Shown here piece by piece: positions 4,947 to 12,299 of a stretch of DNA of 19,517 bases. The notes beneath the pieces are model-generated. The model saw nothing but the letters and a program-made list of their open reading frames with translations. It was not told the origin of the DNA and searched no databases. The position numbers and the translations under genes were made by a program. Source of the stretch: an uncultured Spirochaetales bacterium (lineage in GTDB: Bacteria; Spirochaetota; Spirochaetia; Sphaerochaetales; Sphaerochaetaceae); the NCBI GenBank assembly GCA_934271365.1, contig CAKQRI010000034.1, positions 1 to 19,517 of the forward strand, in the 5' to 3' direction. The first letter of the stretch is position 1, and each line of letters opens with the position of its first letter.

Positions 4947-7823
4947 TCAGAACTTTCCGAGTCCCTTAAGTATCTTCTCAGATGTAATGGGCCAGCTTCT
5001 GACCCATACTCCAGTTGCATCAGCAATAGCCATTGCAATTGCAGGTGCAGCGCCATTAGTAGCAATCTCAGAAATTGACTTTGCACCAAATGGACCATAG
5101 GGATCATTAATATCAATAAGCACTGCTCTGAAATCTTCAGGAGCCTCACTTATCATAGGAGTGCCATAATCTGTGAAATTCGCATTTATGCACTTGCCGT
5201 CCTTATCCAGAACCATATCCTCATATAATGTATGGCCTATTGACTTCATCGCTGCACCATACATCTGGCATAGGGCAATCTCAGGATTTATAGGAGTTCC
5301 AGCATCCTGAAGTGCATAGAATTTGCTTACCTTTATCTCACCAGTCTTCACGTTCACTGCAACTTCTGCAAAATGCGCACCATAAGGAACTGCAAAATTA
5401 GGAGTTGTAAAAGATGCTGTTCCAACAAGCTGCCCTCTTCCGCTTCCGGAGAGTGCTGTATGGATGAGCTTTGAATATGCAAGCTCATTACTGCTCTTTC
5501 TGCTTACAACTTTTCCAGGCCAGCTGCAATAGAGATCCTCTGCATTCTCTTCCATCTGCAGTGATGCCTCTTTTATTATCTTCTTTTCAAGATCCTTCAC
5601 AGCAAGCAGAGATGCATTGCCTGAGAAATATGTGCCAGAAGATGCATATGCGCCTGTATCAAAAAGACAGGAATCCGTATCACCTGAAACTACTGATACA
5701 TATTCCATAGGGACTTTCAGCACTTCTGCAACACACTTTGCAGATATTGTATCAAGGCCTGTCCCAAGATCTGCACCACCAGAAAGAACGAGGAATGTAC
5801 CATCAGTCTGAAGCTTAACCTGAGCATTTGAATGATCAAGGCCTGGCAGACCGGAACCCTGCTGAATCATGGCAAAGCCCTTTCCTATTTTCCAGTCAGG
5901 ATCTTCGGATATTTCCTTGTGTCCCCAGTTTATCATCTCAGCGCCCTTGTCCAGAGCTTCCTCCAGACCGCATGAGCCAACAGGGACAACAGCTCCCTCT
6001 CGTCCTTCTCCGAGCCCTCTTAATATCTCAAGCATATAGCCCTCATGGACTAGATTCTTCTTGGCAATCACCATAGGATCTATGCCAAGCTTATCCGCAA
6101 GTTCTCCAAGTGCAGATATGATTGCAAAATAGCCTTTAGGTGCCCCATATCCCTGGTAAGCACCAGTTGGAGGGATGTTCGTATAATAAGTCAGAAGGTC
6201 ATAATACATATTGTCTACGGCAAAAATAGGCAGAGTCTTTGAGGATGCATTCATAGGAACAGTCAGACAGTGATTTCCATATGGTCCTGTATTAGCTCTT
6301 ACATCCATATATATAGCAGTTATTGTGCCATCCTTCTTTCCACCCATCTTCACACGGACTCTCATAGGATGCCTTGTCGAATTCGCATAGAACTCTTCAG
6401 CTCTGGTATTTCTGTAATAAATAGGCTTTCCAGTTACCCATGTACAGTATCCAACAAGATCTTCTACAAGGATATCCTGCTTTGAACCATATCCTCCACC
6501 CACTCTTTCCTTGATTATATGGATTTTGTTCTCAGGAATCTGGCAGACCCAGCTTACAATCCTACGGACATGATAAGGGACCTGAGTTGAGCAGTTCATC
6601 ACAAGCCTTCCACCTTCTATATGTGCATAGCACACATGAGGCTCTAAAGGTGTGCACTGGACCTGGCTTGTCTGATACGTTGAATCAACAACAGCATCAG
6701 CTTCAGCAAAGCCCTTCTCGATATCTCCGATACCTCCATGTGCACCTGCTGCAATATTATGGTGGGAATCCGCATGCAGAGGGAACTGATAGACAATCTT
6801 GCCATCCCTTTCGTCTGCGCTCTTGTTGTATTCCTCAAGATTATCAGGTGCACCAGCTCTGTATTCAACAATACCATTCTGGACAATAGGAGCACCATCA
6901 GCCATAGCCTCTTCAACTGTGAAGACTGGCTGCAATGGTTCATATTCAACCTTTATGAGAGATGCAGCCTTCTCACATAATTCAGGAGTCCTGGCAACAA
7001 TTGCCGCAACTCTATCCCCCACATGCCTGACCTTGCGGTTAAGCAGCCTTCTATCATGAGGACTAGGCTCCGGATTTCCCTGTCCTGCCTGCATATAATA
7101 GACATCAGGACAATTGAAAGCTGTAATAATGCGCTCTACACCCTCAAGAGCTTCAGCCTCGCTTGTATCTATGCTCTTTACATATGCATGCGCAAAAGGA
7201 GAACGGAGAACATGAAGAGCATATGCATTAGGCTGGACTTTATCCTCTACAAACACGGGCTCCCCAGATACCAATGCCGCACCATCAATCTTGCCTATAG
7301 GCTTTCCTATGAAATCCAGCTCATTCCTGAATGATGGAGCTGCTGGCTCATCAGAAACACCTTTATCTCTGTACTCGATTGCAAACTCAACAGCTTTATA
7401 GTAATGCTCATAGCCAGCATCACGGATGAATATTCCAGATAATGCATTCTTTATGTCATCTCTTGAAGGATATTTCTTCAGCTCAAGAAGCCATGTAAGA
7501 ATAAGGGCTGTGGCAGGTGCATTATAAGCACTCTGAACAACTCCGGCCTTTATCATTCCCTTCTGGACATAATTGAGCTCGCGGCCTTTAAGAAGACCTT
7601 CTGCAGTTCTTATCTCTGCATTCTCAGCCTGATAGAACAAAATGAAATTCGAATATTTAAGAATTCCATTGAAGATGATTGTATCCGAACCGGCAAAGCC
7701 TTCTGAATCATCACTGTCCCTCACACTGTAATATCCATTGCGATAAAGAACATCTCTAAGCCTTTCTGTCTCTTCAGCTCTGAGAATGATGCATTCTCCG
7801 TTTATCCTGCACTTTATCTCCAT
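4947..7823 (-). CDS. xdhD: XdhD-type molybdenum hydroxylase with vestigial ferredoxin domain
   Basis: A 958-residue molybdenum hydroxylase very close in length and motifs to E. coli XdhD (956). Residues about 1-160 keep the shape of a 2[2Fe-2S] domain but none of its cluster cysteines: the first-cluster loop reads SVRDSDDSEGFAGSDTIIFNG, QCGFC is replaced by QSAYN, and ICRCTGY by FIRDAGY. From about 170 on come the hammerhead and Mo-cofactor domains: ERVGGGYGSKQD (GGGYGSK at 442-448), GAYQGYGAPKG (554-564, Gln557 where xanthine dehydrogenases have the substrate Arg), SGGADLGTGLDT, ASSGTYFSGNA, and GPFGAKSISEIATNG with the catalytic Glu919. E. coli XdhD has been called a putative hypoxanthine oxidase or selenate-reductase-related; the substrate is not settled. 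It starts one base after the ygfM stop, with AAGGAGG inside ygfM. Confidence 0.95.
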   Translation of the reverse strand: MEIKCRINGECIILRAEETERLRDVLYRNGYYSVRDSDDSEGFAGSDTIIFNGILKYSNFILFYQAENAEIRTAEGLLKGRELNYVQKGMIKAGVVQSAYNAPATALILTWLLELKKYPSRDDIKNALSGIFIRDAGYEHYYKAVEFAIEYRDKGVSDEPAAPSFRNELDFIGKPIGKIDGAALVSGEPVFVEDKVQPNAYALHVLRSPFAHAYVKSIDTSEAEALEGVERIITAFNCPDVYYMQAGQGNPEPSPHDRRLLNRKVRHVGDRVAAIVARTPELCEKAASLIKVEYEPLQPVFTVEEAMADGAPIVQNGIVEYRAGAPDNLEEYNKSADERDGKIVYQFPLHADSHHNIAAGAHGGIGDIEKGFAEADAVVDSTYQTSQVQCTPLEPHVCYAHIEGGRLVMNCSTQVPYHVRRIVSWVCQIPENKIHIIKERVGGGYGSKQDILVEDLVGYCTWVTGKPIYYRNTRAEEFYANSTRHPMRVRVKMGGKKDGTITAIYMDVRANTGPYGNHCLTVPMNASSKTLPIFAVDNMYYDLLTYYTNIPPTGAYQGYGAPKGYFAIISALGELADKLGIDPMVIAKKNLVHEGYMLEILRGLGEGREGAVVPVGSCGLEEALDKGAEMINWGHKEISEDPDWKIGKGFAMIQQGSGLPGLDHSNAQVKLQTDGTFLVLSGGADLGTGLDTISAKCVAEVLKVPMEYVSVVSGDTDSCLFDTGAYASSGTYFSGNASLLAVKDLEKKIIKEASLQMEENAEDLYCSWPGKVVSRKSSNELAYSKLIHTALSGSGRGQLVGTASFTTPNFAVPYGAHFAEVAVNVKTGEIKVSKFYALQDAGTPINPEIALCQMYGAAMKSIGHTLYEDMVLDKDGKCINANFTDYGTPMISEAPEDFRAVLIDINDPYGPFGAKSISEIATNGAAPAIAMAIADATGVWVRSWPITSEKILKGLGKF

Positions 7824-7824
7824 C

Positions 7825-8511
7825 TCAGGCCTCCTTGAAAACTATGCTGGCAAGGTATCTCTTATATTCTGCACTCCCTTCCAGATCGCTTATGAATTCA
7901 ATCGACTTATATAAATCAGGATCCCTGCCGATAGCAAGCTCTGAGCCTGATGCCGATATTGCATACACACCGTTGCTCTCAGCTGCAATCAGGGCGGCAT
8001 GAGAAGATGCAGTTCTTCCAAATCGCCGAACCTTACCTTTTCGAGCTTTATCAACAACATAATATTTGACAAGGCCTCTGCACTTCTTTGACAGATATAC
8101 ATCAATCGGCTTTATCTTTTCACCCTTTGTGCACTCTAAGATAACCTCTGCTTCTGCTGCAGCAAATGCTGCTGCAAGATAGCTATCCTGACGTTTAAGA
8201 TATAGGTTACCTCCAACAGTCGCAGAATTCCTCTTCTCAAACGAGAAACAAAAAGCTGCAGCATCTCTTAAGAACTGAGGAACGATTTCAGATGTTCGCA
8301 GAGTCTCTAAAGTTGCTCTGGCTCCAATATAAATACGGCCATCTCTCTCTGAGATCTCATCTGATATCAGCTCTGAAATATCTATGATATCAGCAACAGG
8401 TCTAACTCCTAGGCGAAGTATTTCAGTTCCACCTGCAATGTATGCTGAATCTATCAGCTCATGGCGCATTGCAACAGCCTCTCCTACGCTCTTTGGATGA
8501 TGTACTGTCAT
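7825..8511 (-). CDS. ygfM: YgfM-like FAD-binding subunit partner of XdhD
   Basis: A 228-residue protein of the CoxM/XdhB FAD-binding fold. The two flavin-binding loops are visible: AYIAGGTEILRLG near 23-35 and KRNSATVGGNLYL near 93-105; the C-terminus DLEGSAEYKRYLASI matches the family end. It resembles E. coli YgfM, which also sits just before xdhD, in both order and wording of motifs, but is shorter than YgfM (259) and than ordinary FAD subunits (about 290), mainly in the C-terminal domain. Its ATG overlaps the stop of xdhB (ATGA) and follows AGGAGG. It may pass electrons for XdhD, whose own Fe-S domain is dead; that is inference. Confidence 0.85.
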   Translation of the reverse strand: MTVHHPKSVGEAVAMRHELIDSAYIAGGTEILRLGVRPVADIIDISELISDEISERDGRIYIGARATLETLRTSEIVPQFLRDAAAFCFSFEKRNSATVGGNLYLKRQDSYLAAAFAAAEAEVILECTKGEKIKPIDVYLSKKCRGLVKYYVVDKARKGKVRRFGRTASSHAALIAAESNGVYAISASGSELAIGRDPDLYKSIEFISDLEGSAEYKRYLASIVFKEA

Positions 8512-9365
8512 AGATCCTCCTTATAATCCCTGATCTGATCTAAAAACGAAGAAAGCATACGCCTCGTAGTGCCACGTCTCCACTCGGCCATTGCATGAGG
8601 GCTTATCACATTATTCCAGGCATCAAGGAATTCATCCCTGATACTATCAATTTCATTTATGCTGCGTCCAATAAGTATATGCTCTGCTTCATGTCCACGC
8701 ATTACTTTTGGACCGGCAGCACCTGAAGAGGCTCTGAAATCAGCAATGACTCCATTCTCTATTCTTGCCGCTGCTGATAGCGTCAGCTTTGATATGGCAT
8801 TTGCACGTCTTGTACCAATCTTCCTATAGAATGTAAGAGTGAATGATACAGGAGGAATGATAATGCTCCTGATGATCTCATCTGGTTCCAGTGCGGTTTT
8901 CTTTGCACCTTTTATGAATTCATCAACCAGCATCCTTCGCTCTCCTCTCACAGAGGCCAGAACCACTATAGCATCAAGCAGTATCAGAGGCTGAGGTAAA
9001 TCTCCTTTTGGAGAAGCATTCCCTATATTTCCACCAATTGTTGCACTATTTCTGAGTGCAACTGCCCCCATCCGTGAAGCAGCTTCTCGGACAAGAGGAT
9101 GGACAATCGGAGATGATGCTATTTCATGGGAAGTTGAAAGAGCGCCTATCTCAACACTTCCATCAGAGAGCTCCTTTATCCCTTTCAGCTCATCAAGATT
9201 TGATATAATCATAATAGGCTTGTCGAAAGCAGGAGATACAGAATATCCCTGACGATGCTGAACCATGAGATCAGTACCGCCAGCAAGTGGGACAGCACCT
9301 GATTCAGCTTTTATCTCAAGTGCCTCTTCCAGGCTTTCTGGAATAAAGCATTTACTCATTTCCAT
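8508..9365 (-). CDS. xdhB: Xanthine dehydrogenase-type FAD-binding subunit
   Basis: The 285-residue FAD subunit of the heterotrimeric hydroxylase, taking electrons from the Fe-S subunit to NAD(P) or another acceptor. Flavin motifs: VPLAGGTDLMVQHRQG and ALRNSATIGGNIGNASPKGD; the C-terminal CO-dehydrogenase flavoprotein domain begins about FTLTFYRKIGTRRANAIS. The start at 9365 (MEMSKCFIPESL) is 6 nt after AGGAGG; an alternative ATG at 9359 makes a 4-nt ATGA overlap with the upstream stop but is 12 nt from the SD. A frame extension to 9428 lies inside the Fe-S gene and looks non-coding. Tight packing between the Fe-S and ygfM genes indicates one complex and one transcript. Confidence 0.93.
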   Translation of the reverse strand: MEMSKCFIPESLEEALEIKAESGAVPLAGGTDLMVQHRQGYSVSPAFDKPIMIISNLDELKGIKELSDGSVEIGALSTSHEIASSPIVHPLVREAASRMGAVALRNSATIGGNIGNASPKGDLPQPLILLDAIVVLASVRGERRMLVDEFIKGAKKTALEPDEIIRSIIIPPVSFTLTFYRKIGTRRANAISKLTLSAAARIENGVIADFRASSGAAGPKVMRGHEAEHILIGRSINEIDSIRDEFLDAWNNVISPHAMAEWRRGTTRRMLSSFLDQIRDYKEDL

Positions 9366-9835
9366 AAGTCTCCTCCTTTCTCTGCGGCAAGGCGTATAGA
9401 AGCAACAATAAGATCGTATCCTGTGCACCTGCAGATGTTTCCGCTTATTGCAAGCCTTATTGCATCTTCATCTGGATCAGGATCTGAAGATAATAGATAA
9501 TATGCAGCCATTACCATGCCTGGTATACAGAAACCGCATTGGACGGCCCCGCCTTCTGCAAATGCATCAATTATGCATCTTCCCTTATCCGTGTCCCTTA
9601 TGCCTTCTATTGTAAGAATCTCAGATTCTCCGCAAGCACCTACTGGAATTATGCATGATGTGACTAGCTCTCCATTCTTCAAGATGGAGCAAGCTCCGCA
9701 TTCACCTTCTCCACAGCCTTCCTTGACACCTGTAAGGCCAAGTTCCTCTCTAAGCACATCGATAAGGCGTCTTAAAGGATCTCCTTTATATATGATTCTC
9801 TTTCCATTTACTTTAAAACTGATTTCAGCGAACAT
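9356..9835 (-). CDS. xdhC: Xanthine dehydrogenase-type [2Fe-2S] subunit
   Basis: A 159-residue two-cluster ferredoxin subunit carrying electrons from Mo to FAD. Plant-type cluster: GCGEGECGACS plus a distal Cys (Cys41, 46, 49, 61); second, four-helix cluster: QCGFC (100, 103) and ICRCTGY (135, 137). All eight ligands are present, in direct contrast to the fused copy in xdhD. I start at MFAEISFKVNG: AGGAGG lies 9 nt before this ATG, while the upstream ATG at 9853 sits in front of that SD. The gene overlaps the end of xdhA by 11 bp. The name follows E. coli xdhABC and should not be confused with the XdhC maturation family. Confidence 0.95.
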   Translation of the reverse strand: MFAEISFKVNGKRIIYKGDPLRRLIDVLREELGLTGVKEGCGEGECGACSILKNGELVTSCIIPVGACGESEILTIEGIRDTDKGRCIIDAFAEGGAVQCGFCIPGMVMAAYYLLSSDPDPDEDAIRLAISGNICRCTGYDLIVASIRLAAEKGGDLWK

Positions 9836-11963
9836 TCTTAAGTGCCTCCTCAAGATCCTCTGGCGGAATAGGAATCTTATTTATTTCGATTCCTAACGCT
9901 CTCTCTACAGCATCAACATAAGCAGCATCTGCTCCATTGAACACAAGCTCTCCCATTCCTTTAGCACCATAAGGGCCCCATGGATATGGATTCTCCTGTA
10001 TATGATAGTACTGCGAAGGGAAATCCATGCTTGTAGGGATTATGTAATCAGACATGCTTGATGCTCGGAAATGGCCATTCTTATTCTCCATCTTCTCCAT
10101 AGCTGCATATCCTAGAGACTGGATAACTCCACCATTTATCTGCCCGTGGACAATAAGCTCATCGATAGCCTTACCAATTTCATGGCTTGTCCATATCCCA
10201 GTTGTCTTAACTTCATTCGTAATCTTATCAACCTCTACTTCCACACATGCAACACCCCATCCATAACCTAGATATGCATCACCTCTGAAAGTAGCCTGGT
10301 CCCATGGATGGCCATCTGGATGCTCATATTCAACTTCTACTGAGAAGTCACCCTCATCCCATCTTTCCTTCATCTCTGCAGCTGCCCTTTCTACAAGCTT
10401 ACCGACAATCATTGTAGATCGGGATGCCGCTGTCGGACCAGAATCGACGACTTTAGAAGTATCTGGATTATGATAGCTTATAGCCTCTAGTGGCATGGAA
10501 AGCCCAGCTGCTGCAATCTTTCTAAGTGCAGTCTGGAATCCCTGCCCCATTTCAGTTGAGCCAACCTGTATATCAACACAGTCTCCAGTCTTAACAAGCC
10601 TTGCATGCGCTTTGATTATTGCCTGCTCTCCATTTCCTGTAAATGCACCACCATGATTATAGAGAGAAATACCGATACCCTTTCCAGCCCCCCTGCCATA
10701 CTCTTTTGACTTATGCCAGTATCCGGATTTCTCAGTAACATCACGAATCATCTCAGGAAGCATAACCCGTTCAACGATGTGTCCATTCGTAACTGTCTCA
10801 TCTCCCTGTTTCAGCAGATACTGCATCTTCAGCTCAAGAGGATCAAGCCCCAATCGTGATGCAATATGATTCATATGCATCTCTATTGCGAAAAGAGTCT
10901 GAGGCGCGCCAAATCCTCTGAATGCATCAGAAGGAAATGTATTAGTTGCAATGCCTTCACCTTTTAAATAAGTATTGGCAAAATTATATACACCATTTGC
11001 ATGGAACACACCTCTCTGAAGAACTACATATGATGCAGACATATATGGTCCGCAGTTATACCGAATAGTAGCTTCTGTGCCAAGAATCTCGCCATTTCTT
11101 ATCGCTGTCTTATATTCACACTTTGAAGGATGGCGCTTTACGCTATATAGCATATCCTCTTCTCTTTCAAAAATGAGCTTGATTGGCTTTCTGATGATAT
11201 TCTCAGCAACAAGGAGAGGCCCACATAGAACATCAGGGAAATGCTCTTTTCCACCAAAAGCACCACCTGTAGTAGTCTGTCTTATCACAATCTTCTCATA
11301 AGGAATATTCAGAAGGCCTGCTATTGACTTTCGTATATAGAAAGGACACTGAGCAGATGCATAGAATACGAAGTTGCCATCTTCCATTGTGACAATCGCA
11401 CCATTCGTCTCTAAGTGGACATGCTCCTGGAACCCTGTCTCAAATGTCTCCTCCACTATAGTATCAGCTTCTGCAAAGACATTTTCCATATTCTCTCCCT
11501 TCTCACAGAAAAGAGAGCACATCACATTGTCATTACCGACAATAGGACCACCTTTGCAGGCTACACCATCATCGATTGATATAGCAGCTTCATGCTCCTC
11601 ATATGTTATCTTAATCCTGTCCTTCAGGAACTTGAGCACTGTACGGTCCTTTCCGACCAGTATTCCTATTGTCTCTCCAACATATCTGACATCTCCATCA
11701 GCAAAGCATCTCCAGTCCTTTGCTATCATCCATAGCTCATTTTTGCCACCTTCTGGAATATCCTTCGCAGTGATGAACTTATAGCCTTTCGGAAGAGATG
11801 GCACATCTATAGATACAATTCTACCTCTTGGTATTCCAGATCTGATCAGACAAGCATACTGCATATTAGGCAGCACAATATCAGATACATAAACAGCTTC
11901 GCCTCTTGCTTTTGAATAAGCATCGACACGGACAACTTTATCATTGATATCCACAGCTGGCAT
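9825..11963 (-). CDS. xdhA: Xanthine dehydrogenase-type molybdenum cofactor subunit
   Basis: The 712-residue catalytic subunit of a purine hydroxylase (E. coli XdhA is about 750). Domain order: hammerhead (about 1-110), then the two Mo-cofactor domains. Signatures: TTTGGAFGGKEHFPD (GGAFGGKE at 233-240), SDAFRGFGAPQ (Asp346, Arg349, the loop holding the substrate-binding Arg in xanthine dehydrogenases), VGSTEMGQGFQT, and WGPYGAKGMGELVFNG with catalytic Glu672. These are what an active hydroxylase of the xanthine type should have; in this context the Mo centre may carry selenium, which sequence cannot show. It is the first gene of the operon, its ATG preceded by GTGGAGGT 5 nt away, with a promoter region in the long intergenic stretch. 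Confidence 0.94.
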   Translation of the reverse strand: MPAVDINDKVVRVDAYSKARGEAVYVSDIVLPNMQYACLIRSGIPRGRIVSIDVPSLPKGYKFITAKDIPEGGKNELWMIAKDWRCFADGDVRYVGETIGILVGKDRTVLKFLKDRIKITYEEHEAAISIDDGVACKGGPIVGNDNVMCSLFCEKGENMENVFAEADTIVEETFETGFQEHVHLETNGAIVTMEDGNFVFYASAQCPFYIRKSIAGLLNIPYEKIVIRQTTTGGAFGGKEHFPDVLCGPLLVAENIIRKPIKLIFEREEDMLYSVKRHPSKCEYKTAIRNGEILGTEATIRYNCGPYMSASYVVLQRGVFHANGVYNFANTYLKGEGIATNTFPSDAFRGFGAPQTLFAIEMHMNHIASRLGLDPLELKMQYLLKQGDETVTNGHIVERVMLPEMIRDVTEKSGYWHKSKEYGRGAGKGIGISLYNHGGAFTGNGEQAIIKAHARLVKTGDCVDIQVGSTEMGQGFQTALRKIAAAGLSMPLEAISYHNPDTSKVVDSGPTAASRSTMIVGKLVERAAAEMKERWDEGDFSVEVEYEHPDGHPWDQATFRGDAYLGYGWGVACVEVEVDKITNEVKTTGIWTSHEIGKAIDELIVHGQINGGVIQSLGYAAMEKMENKNGHFRASSMSDYIIPTSMDFPSQYYHIQENPYPWGPYGAKGMGELVFNGADAAYVDAVERALGIEINKIPIPPEDLEEALKNVR

Positions 11964-12060
11964 ATTACCTCCACTTCCATTATGTTTTTCTTTATATAAT
12001 GTAGAGTTAGCTCATAATAAATTTTTCTTAAATCAACTCTATTTCAGTATATAGCATATT
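11964..12060 (-). promoter_or_regulatory. Promoter region of the xdhA operon
   Basis: AT-rich leader just upstream of xdhA. A -10-like TATATAAAG lies at about 11998-11990 (minus); a TTTATT 17 nt upstream is only a weak -35. A perfect 7-bp inverted repeat, TAGAGTT (12002-12008) and AACTCTA (12035-12041), flanks this zone and could be a regulator site. SD GGAGGT is at the proper distance from the ATG. No clear sigma70 hexamer pair, so the promoter is inferred from position. Confidence 0.4.
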
Positions 12061-12100
12061 AAAAGCATACTCAAACAAATAAAAATCCAGACAGCTATTT

Positions 12101-12123
12101 CAAGATACAGTCATGGCATCTTG
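12101..12123. repeat. Dyad CAAGAT-N11-ATCTTG, operator-like
   Basis: Perfect 6-bp inverted arms (12101-12106 and 12118-12123) 11 bp apart, centre-to-centre about 1.6 helical turns. The right arm runs into the -35 hexamer of the plus-strand promoter at 12121, as expected of a repressor operator or an activator site. No copy was noticed in the other intergenic gaps of this window. Confidence 0.4.
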
Positions 12124-12149
12124 TCTAAGCGTTATTTACAGATTAGAAT
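12121..12149 (+). promoter_or_regulatory. sigma70-type promoter for a plus-strand transcript
   Basis: TTGTCT (12121-12126), exactly 17 bp, TAGAAT (12144-12149): 4/6 and 5/6 matches to consensus with ideal spacing. It points away from xdhA and toward ygeY (whose gene is on the other strand), so it has no protein gene to serve; about 100 nt downstream is a strong plus-strand terminator. Confidence 0.55.
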
Positions 12150-12155
12150 ATGGAT

Positions 12156-12257
12156 TGTTAATAATCTGATAGAATTATTAATCAATCTGTGGTAATTCCA
12201 CAAGGAAAAGCAACTACCTGCTTGCTTTGGCTCCCATTAGTGGGAGCTTTTCTTTTT
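12156..12257 (+). ncRNA. Candidate structured small RNA, about 100 nt
   Basis: The transcript predicted from the promoter at 12121-12149 to the terminator at 12230-12257 folds into four successive hairpins by eye: TTAATAAT/ATTATTAA (12158-12165 with 12174-12181, 8 bp), TGTGG/CCACA (12188-12192 with 12198-12202, loop TAATT), AAAGCAA/TTGCTTT (12207-12213 with 12222-12228, loop CTACCTGC) and the terminator stem. It has no useful reading frame. The single-stranded CTACCTGC loop is pyrimidine-rich and could pair with purine-rich ribosome-binding sites such as GCAGGTAG-like or AGG-containing sequences. It does not resemble SRP RNA, 6S, tmRNA or a tRNA, nor any riboswitch I know. Alternative: structured leader of xdhA read on the other strand, but the T-run lies on this strand. 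Confidence 0.5.
12230..12257 (+). terminator. Strong intrinsic terminator, plus strand
   Basis: GCTCCCA (12230-12236), loop TTAG, TGGGAGC (12241-12247), then TTTTCTTTTT (12248-12257): a perfect 7-bp stem with a proper U-tract on the plus strand only. It faces no plus-strand protein gene, so its presence argues for a separate RNA. Confidence 0.88.
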
Positions 12258-12282
12258 AAAATAGCCCTCCAAGATGGAGGGC
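12258..12282 (-). terminator. Intrinsic terminator of the ygfK-ssnA-ygeY operon
   Basis: On the minus strand, 17 bp past the ygeY stop: GCCCTCCA, loop TCT, TGGAGGGC (12282-12264), then TATTTT (12263-12258). It abuts the plus-strand terminator, giving a back-to-back pair that insulates the two transcripts from each other. Confidence 0.85.
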
Positions 12283-12299
12283 AGATGAAGGGATAAACC

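Larger units (their letters stand above)
11964..12299. other. 336-bp gene-free region between the xdhA operon and ygeY
   Basis: The only stretch over 300 bp without a protein gene. From left to right it holds the xdhA leader with an inverted repeat (12002-12041), a CAAGAT-N11-ATCTTG dyad (12101-12123), a plus-strand promoter (12121-12149), a run of four hairpins read as a small RNA (about 12156-12257) and two back-to-back terminators (12230-12257 plus, 12258-12282 minus). I see no ATG-led reading frame of worthwhile length in the RNA part: the only ATG, at 12150, meets TAA after three codons. Confidence 0.8.

Noticed and set aside
4877..5149. Longer N-terminus for the lipoprotein gene
   Set aside because: Reads out of frame through the xdhD 3' end with Leu/Gln-rich shadow sequence, and would hide a perfect signal peptide and lipobox.
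9366..9428. Upstream extension of the FAD subunit
   Set aside because: Lies within the Fe-S subunit gene, Arg/Cys-rich with no similarity; SD AGGAGG supports the start at 9365.
9836..9853. Earlier ATG for the Fe-S subunit (MRRHLR...)
   Set aside because: That ATG directly precedes the AGGAGG that serves the ATG at 9835.
12156..12257. tRNA, riboswitch or CRISPR-like element
   Set aside because: No cloverleaf or CCA end, no regular direct repeats, and no known riboswitch consensus recognised; a plus-strand small RNA fits better.
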